From Clostridiales bacterium (lineage in GTDB: Bacteria > Bacillota > Clostridia > Oscillospirales > JAAYXM01), in NCBI GenBank assembly GCA_012515925.1, contig JAAYXM010000155.1, positions 1-17,813 of the forward strand: a stretch of 17,813 nucleotides of DNA. Direction: 5' to 3'. The notes under the pieces were generated by a model. The model was not told where the DNA came from and made no database searches. It saw nothing but the letters and a program-made list of their open reading frames with translations. Shown here piece after piece: positions 5,541-12,489 of this stretch. Numbering within the stretch: position 1 is the stretch's first letter; the number at the start of each line of letters is the position of its first letter. The position numbers were made by a program, and so were the translations under genes.

Positions 5541-6716
5541 CTATAAGCATATTCTATAAATATCCGCTATCTCGTCTTTGCCGAGCTCAATAAGCCCGGG
5601 TAATGTGCGCTTGCCGTAGTTTGTGCATTTTACCGCCATTTCCTCGATATGCTTTTCCTCAAGGCCGCACTCGCGCAGCGTGGACGGCATACCGATTGAT
5701 TTGAAGAATTCCGCGGTCGCCTCGATTCCCGCGAGAGCTGTGCGCTCCGGGTTTGCGTAATCCATTTCGCAGTTGAACACGCGCACGGCGTACTGGCAAA
5801 AACGCGGGATATTCGTCTTGTAAACGTATTTCGCCCACGCGGGAAATACAACGGCAAGCCCCGCGCCATGGGTAATTTCGGGCTTAAGCCCGCTCATCTC
5901 GTGCTCAAGCTGGTGGCTTACGAGGTAATAATCCCGCCCGAGCCCGGTCAGGTTATTGTGTGATACGCTGCCCGTCCACATAAGCGTCGCGCGCGCCTCA
6001 AAGTCGCGCGGGTCAATCATCGCCTGCTTACCCGCGCGTATCGCGCATTTGAGCACGGACTCGGCGATTCTGTCCGTAAGCTCGGCCTCCTGCTTAAACG
6101 TCATATAGCGTTCAAGCGTGTGCATCATCATGTCCACAATACCGCAGGCGGTATGGAACTTCGGCACCGTGTACGTGAGCTCCGGGTTTAGTATCGAAAA
6201 CAGCGGGCGGTTAAAATCCGATGTATAGCCGCGTTTCAGATTAAGCTCCTCGTTTGTGATAACCGCGGACGCGCTTGTCTCGCTGCCCGCCGCCGCAAGC
6301 GTCAGAATCGTAGCGACCGGCAGAGCGTCTTCCGGCAGGGCCTTGCCGATAAAGAAATCCCACGGGTCGCAATCGTTTTTCGTACCCGCCGCGATAAGCT
6401 TTGACGAGTCGATTGCGCTGCCGCCGCCGACCGCTAAGACAAGCTCTGTGTTTTCGCGCCGGCAAAGCTCAATGCCTTCTCTTACACGCGCAAGCTCCGG
6501 ATTGGGTTTTACGCCCGGAAGCTCGGATACCGTAATACCGTTATCCTTAAGGGATTTCATCACCGTGTCGTATATGCCGTTTTTCCTGATGCTGCCGCCG
6601 CCGTAATGCAGCAGTATCTTCTTGAAACCGTATTTCTTAATTATTTCGCCGACGCGCCCATGCGTATCCTTGCCGAAGTATACGCGCGTCGGGCAGTAGA
6701 ATTCAAAATTATTCAA
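5541..6716 (-). CDS. Iron-containing alcohol dehydrogenase, butanol dehydrogenase (BdhA/YugJ) type
   Basis: A 391-residue group III dehydrogenase that probably reduces butyraldehyde or related aldehydes with NAD(P)H. The cofactor part shows HYGGGSIRKNGIYD (residues 37-50), PGVKPNP (67-73) and VGGGSAIDSSKLIAAG (96-111). The metal ligands are D195 and H199 in CGIVDMMMHT, H268 in SHQLEHEMSG and H283 in ITHGAGLA. The overall pattern follows clostridial BdhA. I use TTG at 6716 as start: GGAGG lies 8 nt upstream, and the longer reading to 6758 would translate the terminator hairpin. The hairpin between this gene and the HPr-like gene means it has its own promoter hidden in the preceding region, or is expressed by read-through. 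No other fermentation genes are nearby. Confidence 0.92.
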   Translation of the reverse strand: MNNFEFYCPTRVYFGKDTHGRVGEIIKKYGFKKILLHYGGGSIRKNGIYDTVMKSLKDNGITVSELPGVKPNPELARVREGIELCRRENTELVLAVGGGSAIDSSKLIAAGTKNDCDPWDFFIGKALPEDALPVATILTLAAAGSETSASAVITNEELNLKRGYTSDFNRPLFSILNPELTYTVPKFHTACGIVDMMMHTLERYMTFKQEAELTDRIAESVLKCAIRAGKQAMIDPRDFEARATLMWTGSVSHNNLTGLGRDYYLVSHQLEHEMSGLKPEITHGAGLAVVFPAWAKYVYKTNIPRFCQYAVRVFNCEMDYANPERTALAGIEATAEFFKSIGMPSTLRECGLEEKHIEEMAVKCTNYGKRTLPGLIELGKDEIADIYRICL

Positions 6717-6730
6717 TTTAATTACCTCCG

Positions 6731-6775
6731 TAATAAAAAAAGGGCAGGTGAACGGCACCGCCCTTTTTATTTTTT
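6731..6775 (-). terminator. Hairpin terminator after the HPr-like gene, just before the dehydrogenase ribosome site
   Basis: GGGC-A-GGTG (6742-6750) pairs with CACC-GCCC (6756-6763) with one bulged A and loop AACGG; A5/T5 (6737-6741, 6764-6768) extends the stem. On the - strand a run of seven Ts follows the GC stem. Only a few bases separate it from the GGAGG of the dehydrogenase gene, an arrangement that could act as an attenuator. Confidence 0.75.
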
Positions 6776-6781
6776 CAGAAA

Positions 6782-7018
6782 TTACTCTACGACATTATTC
6801 CTGACAAGTGCCATAAACGCTTCCGCCTCTTCGTCGCTGCCGTGAAACTCGACGGCAATAGGCTTTGACAAATCAAGGCTGAAAATTCCCATAATGGATT
6901 TCGCGTCAACGGTATATCTGCCGGAAACAATATCAATATCGCACATCTGCGAGCCCGCGGCGTTGACGAAGCCTTTAACGTCGTTAATCGAGTTTAGTAA
7001 AACCTTAAACTTTTTCAT
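6782..7018 (-). CDS. HPr/Crh-like protein without the catalytic histidine
   Basis: A 78-residue HPr-fold protein. The conserved regulatory-serine segment is intact: DAKSIMGIFSLDL (S41, equivalent to HPr Ser46). The GIHARPA loop that carries the phosphorylated His15 is replaced by SINDVKG (residues 10-16), and the only histidine is H59, so PEP-dependent phosphotransfer is not possible by the known route. Family knowledge: Bacillus Crh likewise lacks His15 and acts after Ser46 phosphorylation by HPr kinase as a CcpA corepressor and a metabolic regulator. A similar role is inferred here. Start ATG at 7018 has GGAGAG 6 nt upstream; the longer reading to 7126 covers the leader and promoter. It is divergent from mtaB and ends in a terminator. 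Confidence 0.88.
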   Translation of the reverse strand: MKKFKVLLNSINDVKGFVNAAGSQMCDIDIVSGRYTVDAKSIMGIFSLDLSKPIAVEFHGSDEEAEAFMALVRNNVVE

Positions 7019-7085
7019 ACTTACTCTCCATTTCCCGCGCGAATATGTAATTCTTCCCTCGCCTCGCACGGGAGCGAAAGAAGTT

Positions 7086-7111
7086 TTCGGTATTGATATA
7101 ACAGTACCGAA
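7086..7111. promoter_or_regulatory. Inverted repeat TTCGGTA-N12-TACCGAA, candidate operator
   Basis: Perfect 7-bp arms 12 bp apart, centred at the likely transcription start of the HPr-like gene (its -10 box ends 4 bp away). The position suits a repressor site or a 5'-end hairpin in the leader RNA. Confidence 0.45.
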
Positions 7112-7114
7112 TAC

Positions 7115-7143
7115 ATTATAATACAATTACGGTTATAATTCAA
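7115..7143 (-). promoter_or_regulatory. Sigma-A promoter for the HPr-like gene
   Basis: Read on the - strand: TTGAAT (7143-7138), 17 bp, TATAAT (7120-7115). The leader would be roughly 90 nt and contains an imperfect hairpin near 7051-7083. Confidence 0.6.
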
Positions 7144-7153
7144 CCATGATTTG

Positions 7154-7159
7154 TATAAT
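7154..7159 (+). promoter_or_regulatory. Possible -10 box for mtaB
   Basis: A perfect TATAAT preceded by TTTG, without a good -35 box at 16-18 bp. Another TATAAT lies at 7134-7139, overlapping the -35 box of the divergent HPr-like promoter, so initiation in the two directions may compete. Confidence 0.3.
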
Positions 7160-7160
7160 A

Positions 7161-7251
7161 TAGCATTCGGGGGCAGGTTGTAAAACGCTTTTATCCTCCC
7201 ACCCGAGAGGAAAGAATAAAAGCAAGGCCGAAATTACGATTAGCATTCGGG
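7161..7251. repeat. 11-bp direct repeat TAGCATTCGGG (7161-7171 and 7241-7251), 80 bp apart
   Basis: Two exact copies bracket a hairpin (7187-7223). The right copy supplies part of the mtaB ribosome binding region (GGGAG). The arrangement resembles a target duplication around a small inserted element, or two binding sites. Confidence 0.6.
7187..7223. repeat. Imperfect hairpin between the direct repeats (degenerate palindrome copy)
   Basis: Outer 8-bp arms GCTTTTAT and ATAAAAGC, an inner CCTC/GAGG pairing, and a five-base bulge AAAGA on the right side. The CCTCCC...GAGAGG core recalls the palindromes at 3985-4012 and 9592-9618. Confidence 0.5.
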
Positions 7252-7258
7252 AGATATT

Positions 7259-8566
7259 ATGAAGATAGCCTTTTTTACGCTCGGCTGCAAGGTCAACCAG
7301 TTTGAGACCCAGGCACTCAGGGTTTTGTTTTCGCGGCGCGGGCATGAGTGTACGGAAGATGCGCGGAGTGCCGACGCGATTATAATCAACACATGCACGG
7401 TTACGGCGGTAAGCGATAAAAAATCCCGTCAGCTTATACGGCGCGTAAACCGCGAAAACCCGGACGCGACAGTCGCCGTGTGCGGTTGCCTGTCGCAGGT
7501 CAGCCCCGGGCAGGTATTAAGCATTCCCGGCGTTGACATAATCGCGGGGACGGGCGAGCGCGAAAAGCTTGTGGACGCGCTGGAAAAGGCGTACTCCGGC
7601 GAAAAGACGGACGCGATGCTCGATAACCCGTTTAACCGCCGCGAATACGAGATACTGCCGGCGGGCGGGGAGTCGGACCATACAAGGGCGTTTTTAAAAA
7701 TCTGTGACGGGTGCGAGAATTTCTGCGCGTACTGCATTATCCCGTACGCGCGCGGACCGGTGCGCTCTCTTCCCCCCGATGCCGCGGTTTCGCAGGCGAA
7801 GGAGCTTGAAAGCCAGGGGTTTCGCGAGATTGTGATTACGGGTATCGAGATTTCATCATACGGCGTTGACCTGTCGCCGCCTCTAACCCTGACGGACATG
7901 GTAGAAGCGGTATGCGCCGCGGTGCCCGGCGTCAGAGTCCGGCTCGGGTCCCTTGAGCCGCGTATGATTACGAAGGACTTTACGGAAAGGCTCTCAAAGC
8001 TTAATAACCTGTGCCCGCATTTTCATGTTTCGCTGCAGAGCGGCTGTGACGAGACTTTAAAAAGAATGCGCCGGAAATACGATACGCGGCTGTATTTCGA
8101 CGCTGTGAGCCTTTTAAGGGAAAGCTTTTTAAACTGTGCGATAACGACGGATCTGATTGCGGGGTTTCCCGGCGAGACGGAAGCGGAGTTTAACAAGACT
8201 CTTGAGTTTATCGAAAAATGCGGCTTTGTCGATATGCACATCTTCCCGTATTCGAGGCGGGCGAACACCCCGGCATATAACATGGAAAACCAGATTACGC
8301 GCGCCGTTAAGGCTGCCCGCGCAAAAGCCGCGTCGGATGTCGCCCGGAAATCGCGGGAAAGCTTTCTGAATTCGCAAATCGGCCTGATACTGAACGTGTT
8401 ATGGGAGGAATTCGATTCGCCGGACTGGGCCGGGCATTCGGAAAACTATATAAAGGTATACGCGAATGCCGGCGGGGATATGAGAAATAAAATCAGCGGG
8501 GTTTTGATAACCGGGGTTTTTAAAGACGGCCTCCGTGGCGAAATAACGAGGGTTTCGGTAAGCTGA
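7259..8566 (+). CDS. mtaB: tRNA t6A37 methylthiotransferase MtaB
   Basis: A 435-residue radical-SAM enzyme that adds a methylthio group to N6-threonylcarbamoyladenosine at position 37 of ANN-decoding tRNAs, giving ms2t6A. The UPF0004 domain carries cluster cysteines C10 (LGCKVNQ), C46 (NTCTV) and C77 (CGCLSQ). The radical-SAM CX3CX2C motif is in CDGCENFCAYC (C152, C156, C159), followed by IPYARGPVRS, LGSLEP, HVSLQSGCDETLKRMRRKYD and DLIAGFPGETE. A small-barrel TRAM-like C-terminus ends the protein. LGCKVNQFET and the CDGCENFCAYC form are typical of MtaB rather than MiaB or RimO. GGGAG lies about 6 nt before ATG. It is divergent from the HPr-like gene and is separated from murB by 69 bp containing a promoter. 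Confidence 0.95.
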   Translation: MKIAFFTLGCKVNQFETQALRVLFSRRGHECTEDARSADAIIINTCTVTAVSDKKSRQLIRRVNRENPDATVAVCGCLSQVSPGQVLSIPGVDIIAGTGEREKLVDALEKAYSGEKTDAMLDNPFNRREYEILPAGGESDHTRAFLKICDGCENFCAYCIIPYARGPVRSLPPDAAVSQAKELESQGFREIVITGIEISSYGVDLSPPLTLTDMVEAVCAAVPGVRVRLGSLEPRMITKDFTERLSKLNNLCPHFHVSLQSGCDETLKRMRRKYDTRLYFDAVSLLRESFLNCAITTDLIAGFPGETEAEFNKTLEFIEKCGFVDMHIFPYSRRANTPAYNMENQITRAVKAARAKAASDVARKSRESFLNSQIGLILNVLWEEFDSPDWAGHSENYIKVYANAGGDMRNKISGVLITGVFKDGLRGEITRVSVS

Positions 8567-8572
8567 ATAATC

Positions 8573-8581
8573 TGTTATAAT
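8573..8581 (+). promoter_or_regulatory. Extended -10 promoter before murB
   Basis: TGTTATAAT is a perfect extended -10 (TGnTATAAT) located about 55 bp before the murB start; the matching -35 region (TTTCGG) is poor. It is the best candidate for driving murB-rapZ-yvcK-whiA-dnaE. Confidence 0.55.
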
Positions 8582-8635
8582 ATAATTAAGCTCCGGATAG
8601 GTTTTGTCCCGATAAATATTTAAGGCGGTCGGAGA

Positions 8636-9529
8636 ATGGATAAGAATTTAACTCTGTACTTAACGGGATTGCCCGATACATTATTGCTTTTTAACGAGCC
8701 TATGAGCCGGCATACCACGTTCGGAATCGGCGGGCCGGCGGAGGTTTTAATACAGGTAAACACGAAGGACGCGGCGCGGGCCGCGGCGCGCGCCTTAAAG
8801 GAATATGACATAACGCCCTGCGTAATCGGAAACGGCAGCAATATCCTCGTTTCGGACGAAGGTATCCGCGGCGCGGTTATGAAAATATGCTGCGGTGAGT
8901 ACCGGGTTTCGGGAAACACTGTTTACGCCGGCGCGGGAGCGACGTTAAACAAGCTTGCCGCCGCCGCGCGGGACGCGGGACTTTCGGGCCTTGAGTTCGC
9001 GTACGGTATTCCCGGTACCGTCGGGGGCGCGGTGTATATGAACGCGGGCGCCTACGGCGGGCAGATCGCGGACGTGCTCCGCGCATCCGAATACTTGGAC
9101 GGTTCGGGCAAAGCCGGAATGTTCAGTAAGGACGAACACGGGTTCGGGTACCGTGACAGCGTTTATATGCACGGCGAATACATTATACTTGAAGCTGAGT
9201 TTGCTTTAAATAACGGTGAAATATCCGAAATTGACGAGAAGATGAGAGATTATTTGAAACGTCGCCGTGACAGCCAGCCTCTCGAGCTTCCGAGCGCCGG
9301 CAGCGTGTTCAAACGCCCGGCCGGAAATTACGCGGGCGCGTTAATCGAGAAGTGCGGGCTTAAGGGGTCTAGGATAGGCGGCGCGGAGGTTTCGGAAAAA
9401 CACGCGGGCTTTATCGTAAACCGCGGCGGGGCGACTTGCGAGGACGTGAAGAGGCTGATTGAGCATATACGGGAGACGGTGTTAAGAGAATACGGGATAA
9501 TGCTCGAATGTGAGATCAGAATAATATAG
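8636..9529 (+). CDS. murB: UDP-N-acetylenolpyruvoylglucosamine reductase
   Basis: A 297-residue FAD enzyme that reduces UDP-GlcNAc-enolpyruvate to UDP-MurNAc with NADPH in the cytoplasm, the second committed step of peptidoglycan synthesis. FAD-binding segments: NEPMSRHTTFGIGG (20-33), VIGNGSNILVSD (63-74) and GIPGTVGGAVYMNAGAYGG (124-142). Catalytic residues: R173 in FGYRDS, S223 in PSAGSVFKRP, and E293 in ECEIRII. The length and the PSAGSVFKRP segment fit the shorter type II MurB of Gram-positive bacteria. The ribosome site is AAGGCGG 7 nt before ATG, or GGAGA adjacent. It heads the block with rapZ, yvcK, whiA and dnaE, a standard Firmicutes order. Confidence 0.96.
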   Translation: MDKNLTLYLTGLPDTLLLFNEPMSRHTTFGIGGPAEVLIQVNTKDAARAAARALKEYDITPCVIGNGSNILVSDEGIRGAVMKICCGEYRVSGNTVYAGAGATLNKLAAAARDAGLSGLEFAYGIPGTVGGAVYMNAGAYGGQIADVLRASEYLDGSGKAGMFSKDEHGFGYRDSVYMHGEYIILEAEFALNNGEISEIDEKMRDYLKRRRDSQPLELPSAGSVFKRPAGNYAGALIEKCGLKGSRIGGAEVSEKHAGFIVNRGGATCEDVKRLIEHIRETVLREYGIMLECEIRII

Positions 9530-9591
9530 AGAAAGAGATTTTTTATAATTAACGACACGGCGGGGACAGTTCTTCCGTGCCGTTGCGCAGA

Positions 9592-9618
9592 TTCCTCTCC
9601 CCCCTTGGGGGAGAGGAA
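9592..9618. repeat. Palindromic intergenic repeat, copy 3 (murB-rapZ gap)
   Basis: Perfect 12-bp arms TTCCTCTCCCCC and GGGGGAGAGGAA around the loop CTT. It lies in the 136-bp gap between murB and rapZ, inside an otherwise tight operon. No T-run follows on +. A TATAAT at 9544-9549 upstream of it has no good -35 box. I see nothing else in this gap. Confidence 0.8.
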
Positions 9619-9665
9619 ACAGGACAGTATAACATAACGCGCATACTATTAAAAAGGGAAGTGTT

Positions 9666-10532
9666 GTGGTGGAATTTTTTATAATATCCGGCATGTCAGG
9701 CGCGGGTAAAAGCAAGGCGGCCTCGTTTTTAGAGGATATGGGATATTATTGCGTGGACAATATGCCCTCCGAGCTGATACCCAGGTTCGCGGAGCTGTGT
9801 GTCGCGACAAAGGGCAGGTTCGAGCGGGTCGCGCTTGTTGTGGACGTTCGCGGCGGCGTTGATTTCAACGCGCTGTTCGACGCGCTCGAAAGCCTTACAA
9901 ACTATGACTGTACCTATAAAATCCTTTTTTTTGAGGCGAACACCGACACGATTATTAAAAGGTACAAGGAAACCCGCCACAGGCACCCGCTTGCCGCGGA
10001 CGGGCAGTCAATCGAGCAGACCATCGAGCGGGAGCACGAGATGCTCTCGGGTGTCCGCGCCAGGGCGGACTATATTATAAACACCACAAGCCTTAGTTCG
10101 GCACAGCTTCGGGAAAGACTGCTTGAGCTTTTCTCGGGGGCAAAACGCCACGATAAATCAATTGTAATTAATGTGGTTTCGTTCGGCTTTAAATACGGGG
10201 TTCCGCCCGAGTCGGATCTGGTATTCGACGTCAGGTTTCTGCCGAACCCCTATTACGAGACCGAGCTGCGTACGCAAACGGGCAAACAGAAGCCCGTGCG
10301 CGATTATGTTATGAAATGGCGTATTACCGGGGAATTCCTCGAGCTTTTATATAAACTTATTGATTTTCTTATTCCGCAGTATATTGAGGAGGGCAAAACC
10401 TCGCTTGCTATCTCAATCGGCTGTACCGGCGGCAAGCACCGTTCCGTGGTGCTCGCGGAGGAAATCCGCGCGTATATCGAGCGGCGCGGCTATAAGAGCG
10501 CGGTGTTCCACAGGGATTGCGGGCGGGAATAA
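9666..10532 (+). CDS. rapZ: RNase adapter / nucleotide-binding protein RapZ (YvcJ)
   Basis: About 288 residues, full length. The N-terminal P-loop domain has Walker A GMSGAGKS (9-16) followed by FLEDMGYYCVDNMPSELIP, and a Walker B-like VALVVDVRGG. The C-terminal domain ends with SIGCTGGKHRSVVLAEEI and VFHRDCGRE, the RapZ signature. Family knowledge: E. coli RapZ senses glucosamine-6-phosphate precursors through small RNAs; Bacillus YvcJ has GTPase activity and its role is less clear. A link to amino-sugar supply would suit the murB neighbour. The start is GTG at 9666 or the next codon, GTG at 9669, preceded by AAGGGAAG; the second has the better spacing. It is followed after 18 bp by yvcK. 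Confidence 0.95.
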   Translation: MVEFFIISGMSGAGKSKAASFLEDMGYYCVDNMPSELIPRFAELCVATKGRFERVALVVDVRGGVDFNALFDALESLTNYDCTYKILFFEANTDTIIKRYKETRHRHPLAADGQSIEQTIEREHEMLSGVRARADYIINTTSLSSAQLRERLLELFSGAKRHDKSIVINVVSFGFKYGVPPESDLVFDVRFLPNPYYETELRTQTGKQKPVRDYVMKWRITGEFLELLYKLIDFLIPQYIEEGKTSLAISIGCTGGKHRSVVLAEEIRAYIERRGYKSAVFHRDCGRE

Positions 10533-10550
10533 GAATTTGCGGGGGAAAAC

Positions 10551-11600
10551 ATGAACGAATCTATAACGCCCGGGTCTTCCGGGACAACAGGCGAAATCGT
10601 TGTTATCGGCGGCGGGACGGGTCTTTCCGTCATGCTGCGCGGGCTTAAGAAACGCACTGACAGGATTGCCGCGGTAGTGGCGGTTTCCGATGACGGCGGC
10701 GGTTCGGGAAAGCTCAGAAACGATATGGGTATTCTTCCGCCGGGGGACATAAGAAACTGTATTATGGCCCTGTCGAATACCGAGCCGATTATGTCAAGCC
10801 TCTTGACATACAGGTTTACCGAGGGGGAGCTTAAGGGACAGTGCTTCGGCAATTTGTTCATCGCCGCGTTAAATCGCATTACGGGCTCATTTTATCAGGC
10901 GGTCAGATACATGAGCGATGTTCTGGCGATAACCGGCAGGGTGCTGCCCGTTACGGTGGAGGACGTACATATCGAGGCCGAGTTCGGAAACGGCGTTTCC
11001 GTAAGAGGCGAGTCTAAAATACTAAGGTATAAGAAGATGTTTGATTCGCCGATAAAGAGCATACGAATGATACCCGAAAAGCCGAAGGCTCTCGACGACA
11101 CGATAGACGCGATTGAAAACGCGCGCATGATTGTGTTCGGTCCGGGAAGCCTGTATACGAGCGTTATTCCTAATCTCTTAGTCGATGGGATAGTGGACGC
11201 GATTGAGCGCTCAAGGGCGAAAAAGGTATATGTGTGCAATGTGATGACCCAGGACGGGGAAACCGAGAAATATACCGCCTTCGACCATGTGAAAGCGGTT
11301 TTCGAGCATTCCGGGGAAGGCATCTTCGACACCTGTATAGTAAACAACATGGCTGTATCCGGCACCCTTGCCGAACGTTACGCGAAGGAGGGCGCGGAGA
11401 GTATCGACATCGACAGGGAAAGATTCAGGGAGGCGGGCATCAAGCTTATTGAGCTGCCGCTTCTTGACGAAAACACAAACCTTGCCCGGCACGACCCGGA
11501 TAAGCTTGCCGGGGCGTTAATGGACGTATTGGAAGGGGATTTGAACGGGTATGACCTTTTCGGCGAAAACCAAGGCCGAGCTGTGCAAAATACCTATTGA
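10551..11600 (+). CDS. yvcK: Gluconeogenesis factor YvcK family protein
   Basis: A 349-residue CofD-like fold protein. Motifs: IVVIGGGTGLSVMLRGLK (16-33), VSDDGGGSGKLR (45-56), GILPPGDIRNC, VFGPGSLYTSVIPNLL and CNVMTQDGETE. Family knowledge: YvcK binds UDP-GlcNAc and related nucleotide sugars and is required for morphology on gluconeogenic carbon sources; it is a regulator rather than the CofD transferase. A GGGGG run lies 4 nt before ATG. The first 13 residues (serine/threonine-rich) are not conserved in the family. Its last 50 bp overlap the start of whiA in another frame, which implies tight translational coupling. Confidence 0.95.
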   Translation: MNESITPGSSGTTGEIVVIGGGTGLSVMLRGLKKRTDRIAAVVAVSDDGGGSGKLRNDMGILPPGDIRNCIMALSNTEPIMSSLLTYRFTEGELKGQCFGNLFIAALNRITGSFYQAVRYMSDVLAITGRVLPVTVEDVHIEAEFGNGVSVRGESKILRYKKMFDSPIKSIRMIPEKPKALDDTIDAIENARMIVFGPGSLYTSVIPNLLVDGIVDAIERSRAKKVYVCNVMTQDGETEKYTAFDHVKAVFEHSGEGIFDTCIVNNMAVSGTLAERYAKEGAESIDIDRERFREAGIKLIELPLLDENTNLARHDPDKLAGALMDVLEGDLNGYDLFGENQGRAVQNTY

Positions 11601-12489
11601 CGACGGGGCGTGCGCGCTTGCGGAGCTCGGAGGTATGATTCTGTTCTCGAACACGGTTTCATACAGGGAGCTGCGGCTTACCACAGAGAACGGCAATGTG
11701 GCAAACCGCGCGTCCAGGCTTTTGCGCGCGCTGTTCGGCTTTGATTTTGACAGGAAGGTAATTCCCGGGACAAAGCTTAAAAAATACAGCTTTGTAATCG
11801 ATAACAAGGAAAAGCTTGACAGGGTGTTCGAGGCATTGGGCTTGAATCCGGGCAAGGCGCTGTTTTTGCGCTTAAACGGCGCGCTTGTTGAGGAAGACGA
11901 GACGCGCGCGGCATTTGTACGCGGCGCGTTTCTGACGGGCGGGACCGTGCTCGAGCCCGATACCGGGTATCATCTTGAGCTTGTCACGTCGCGTTTTACG
12001 CTTAGCCGTGAAGCCGTGGCGCTGCTGCTTGAGCTTGAGCTTCCCGCGAGGCTCGCCGTCAGAAAGTCCAATAATATTATTTACTTTAAGGAAAGCACAC
12101 TGATAGAGGAGCTTTTGACCCGCATCGGCGCGCCGCTTTCCGCCATGGCGATTATGGAAGCTAAGATGTGGCGGGAGCTTCGCAATACGGTTAACAGAAA
12201 GGTAAACTGCGAGACCGCGAACCTCGAAAAAACCGCGACCGCCGCCGCAATCCAGCTTGACGCGATAAACAAAATAGCGGAGAACCGCGGGCTTGACACG
12301 CTGCCGCGGGGTCTGAGAATCGCGGCGGAGGCAAGAATAAGTCACCCCGAAGCCACGCTTTCGGAGCTCGCGGATATTATCGGGGGCGGTATAACCAAAT
12401 CCGGCTTGAATCACAGGTTCAGAAAAATCCTTTGCCTTGCGGGGGAGCTATCTAACGGTAAAAAGGACGGGGCTTTACGATATGACTGA
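11551..12489 (+). CDS. whiA: DNA-binding protein WhiA
   Basis: A 312-residue WhiA. Domain order: WhiA N-terminal domain (MTFSAKTKAELCKI...), a LAGLIDADG-homing-endonuclease-like core with RGAFLTGGTVLEPDTGYHLELV and KSNNIIYFKESTLIEELL, and a C-terminal helix-turn-helix (SHPEATLSELADIIGGGITKSGLNHRFRKI). Family knowledge: WhiA is a nucleoid-associated protein that affects cell division and chromosome segregation in Bacillus and is a sporulation regulator in Streptomyces; the endonuclease-like core is catalytically dead. ATG at 11551 gives the canonical N-terminus. The ribosome site AAGGGG is rather far upstream, fitting translation by coupling from yvcK. It overlaps dnaE by 8 bp. Confidence 0.95.
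   Translation: MTFSAKTKAELCKIPIDDGACALAELGGMILFSNTVSYRELRLTTENGNVANRASRLLRALFGFDFDRKVIPGTKLKKYSFVIDNKEKLDRVFEALGLNPGKALFLRLNGALVEEDETRAAFVRGAFLTGGTVLEPDTGYHLELVTSRFTLSREAVALLLELELPARLAVRKSNNIIYFKESTLIEELLTRIGAPLSAMAIMEAKMWRELRNTVNRKVNCETANLEKTATAAAIQLDAINKIAENRGLDTLPRGLRIAAEARISHPEATLSELADIIGGGITKSGLNHRFRKILCLAGELSNGKKDGALRYD

Noticed and set aside
9555..9579. CACGG/CCGTG hairpin in the murB-rapZ gap
   Set aside because: Only 5-bp arms with a long loop; not above chance.
11551..12489. LAGLIDADG-like core considered as a homing endonuclease or mobile intron
   Set aside because: The protein has the full WhiA order with a C-terminal helix-turn-helix and the standard yvcK neighbour; the family core is known to be catalytically inactive.
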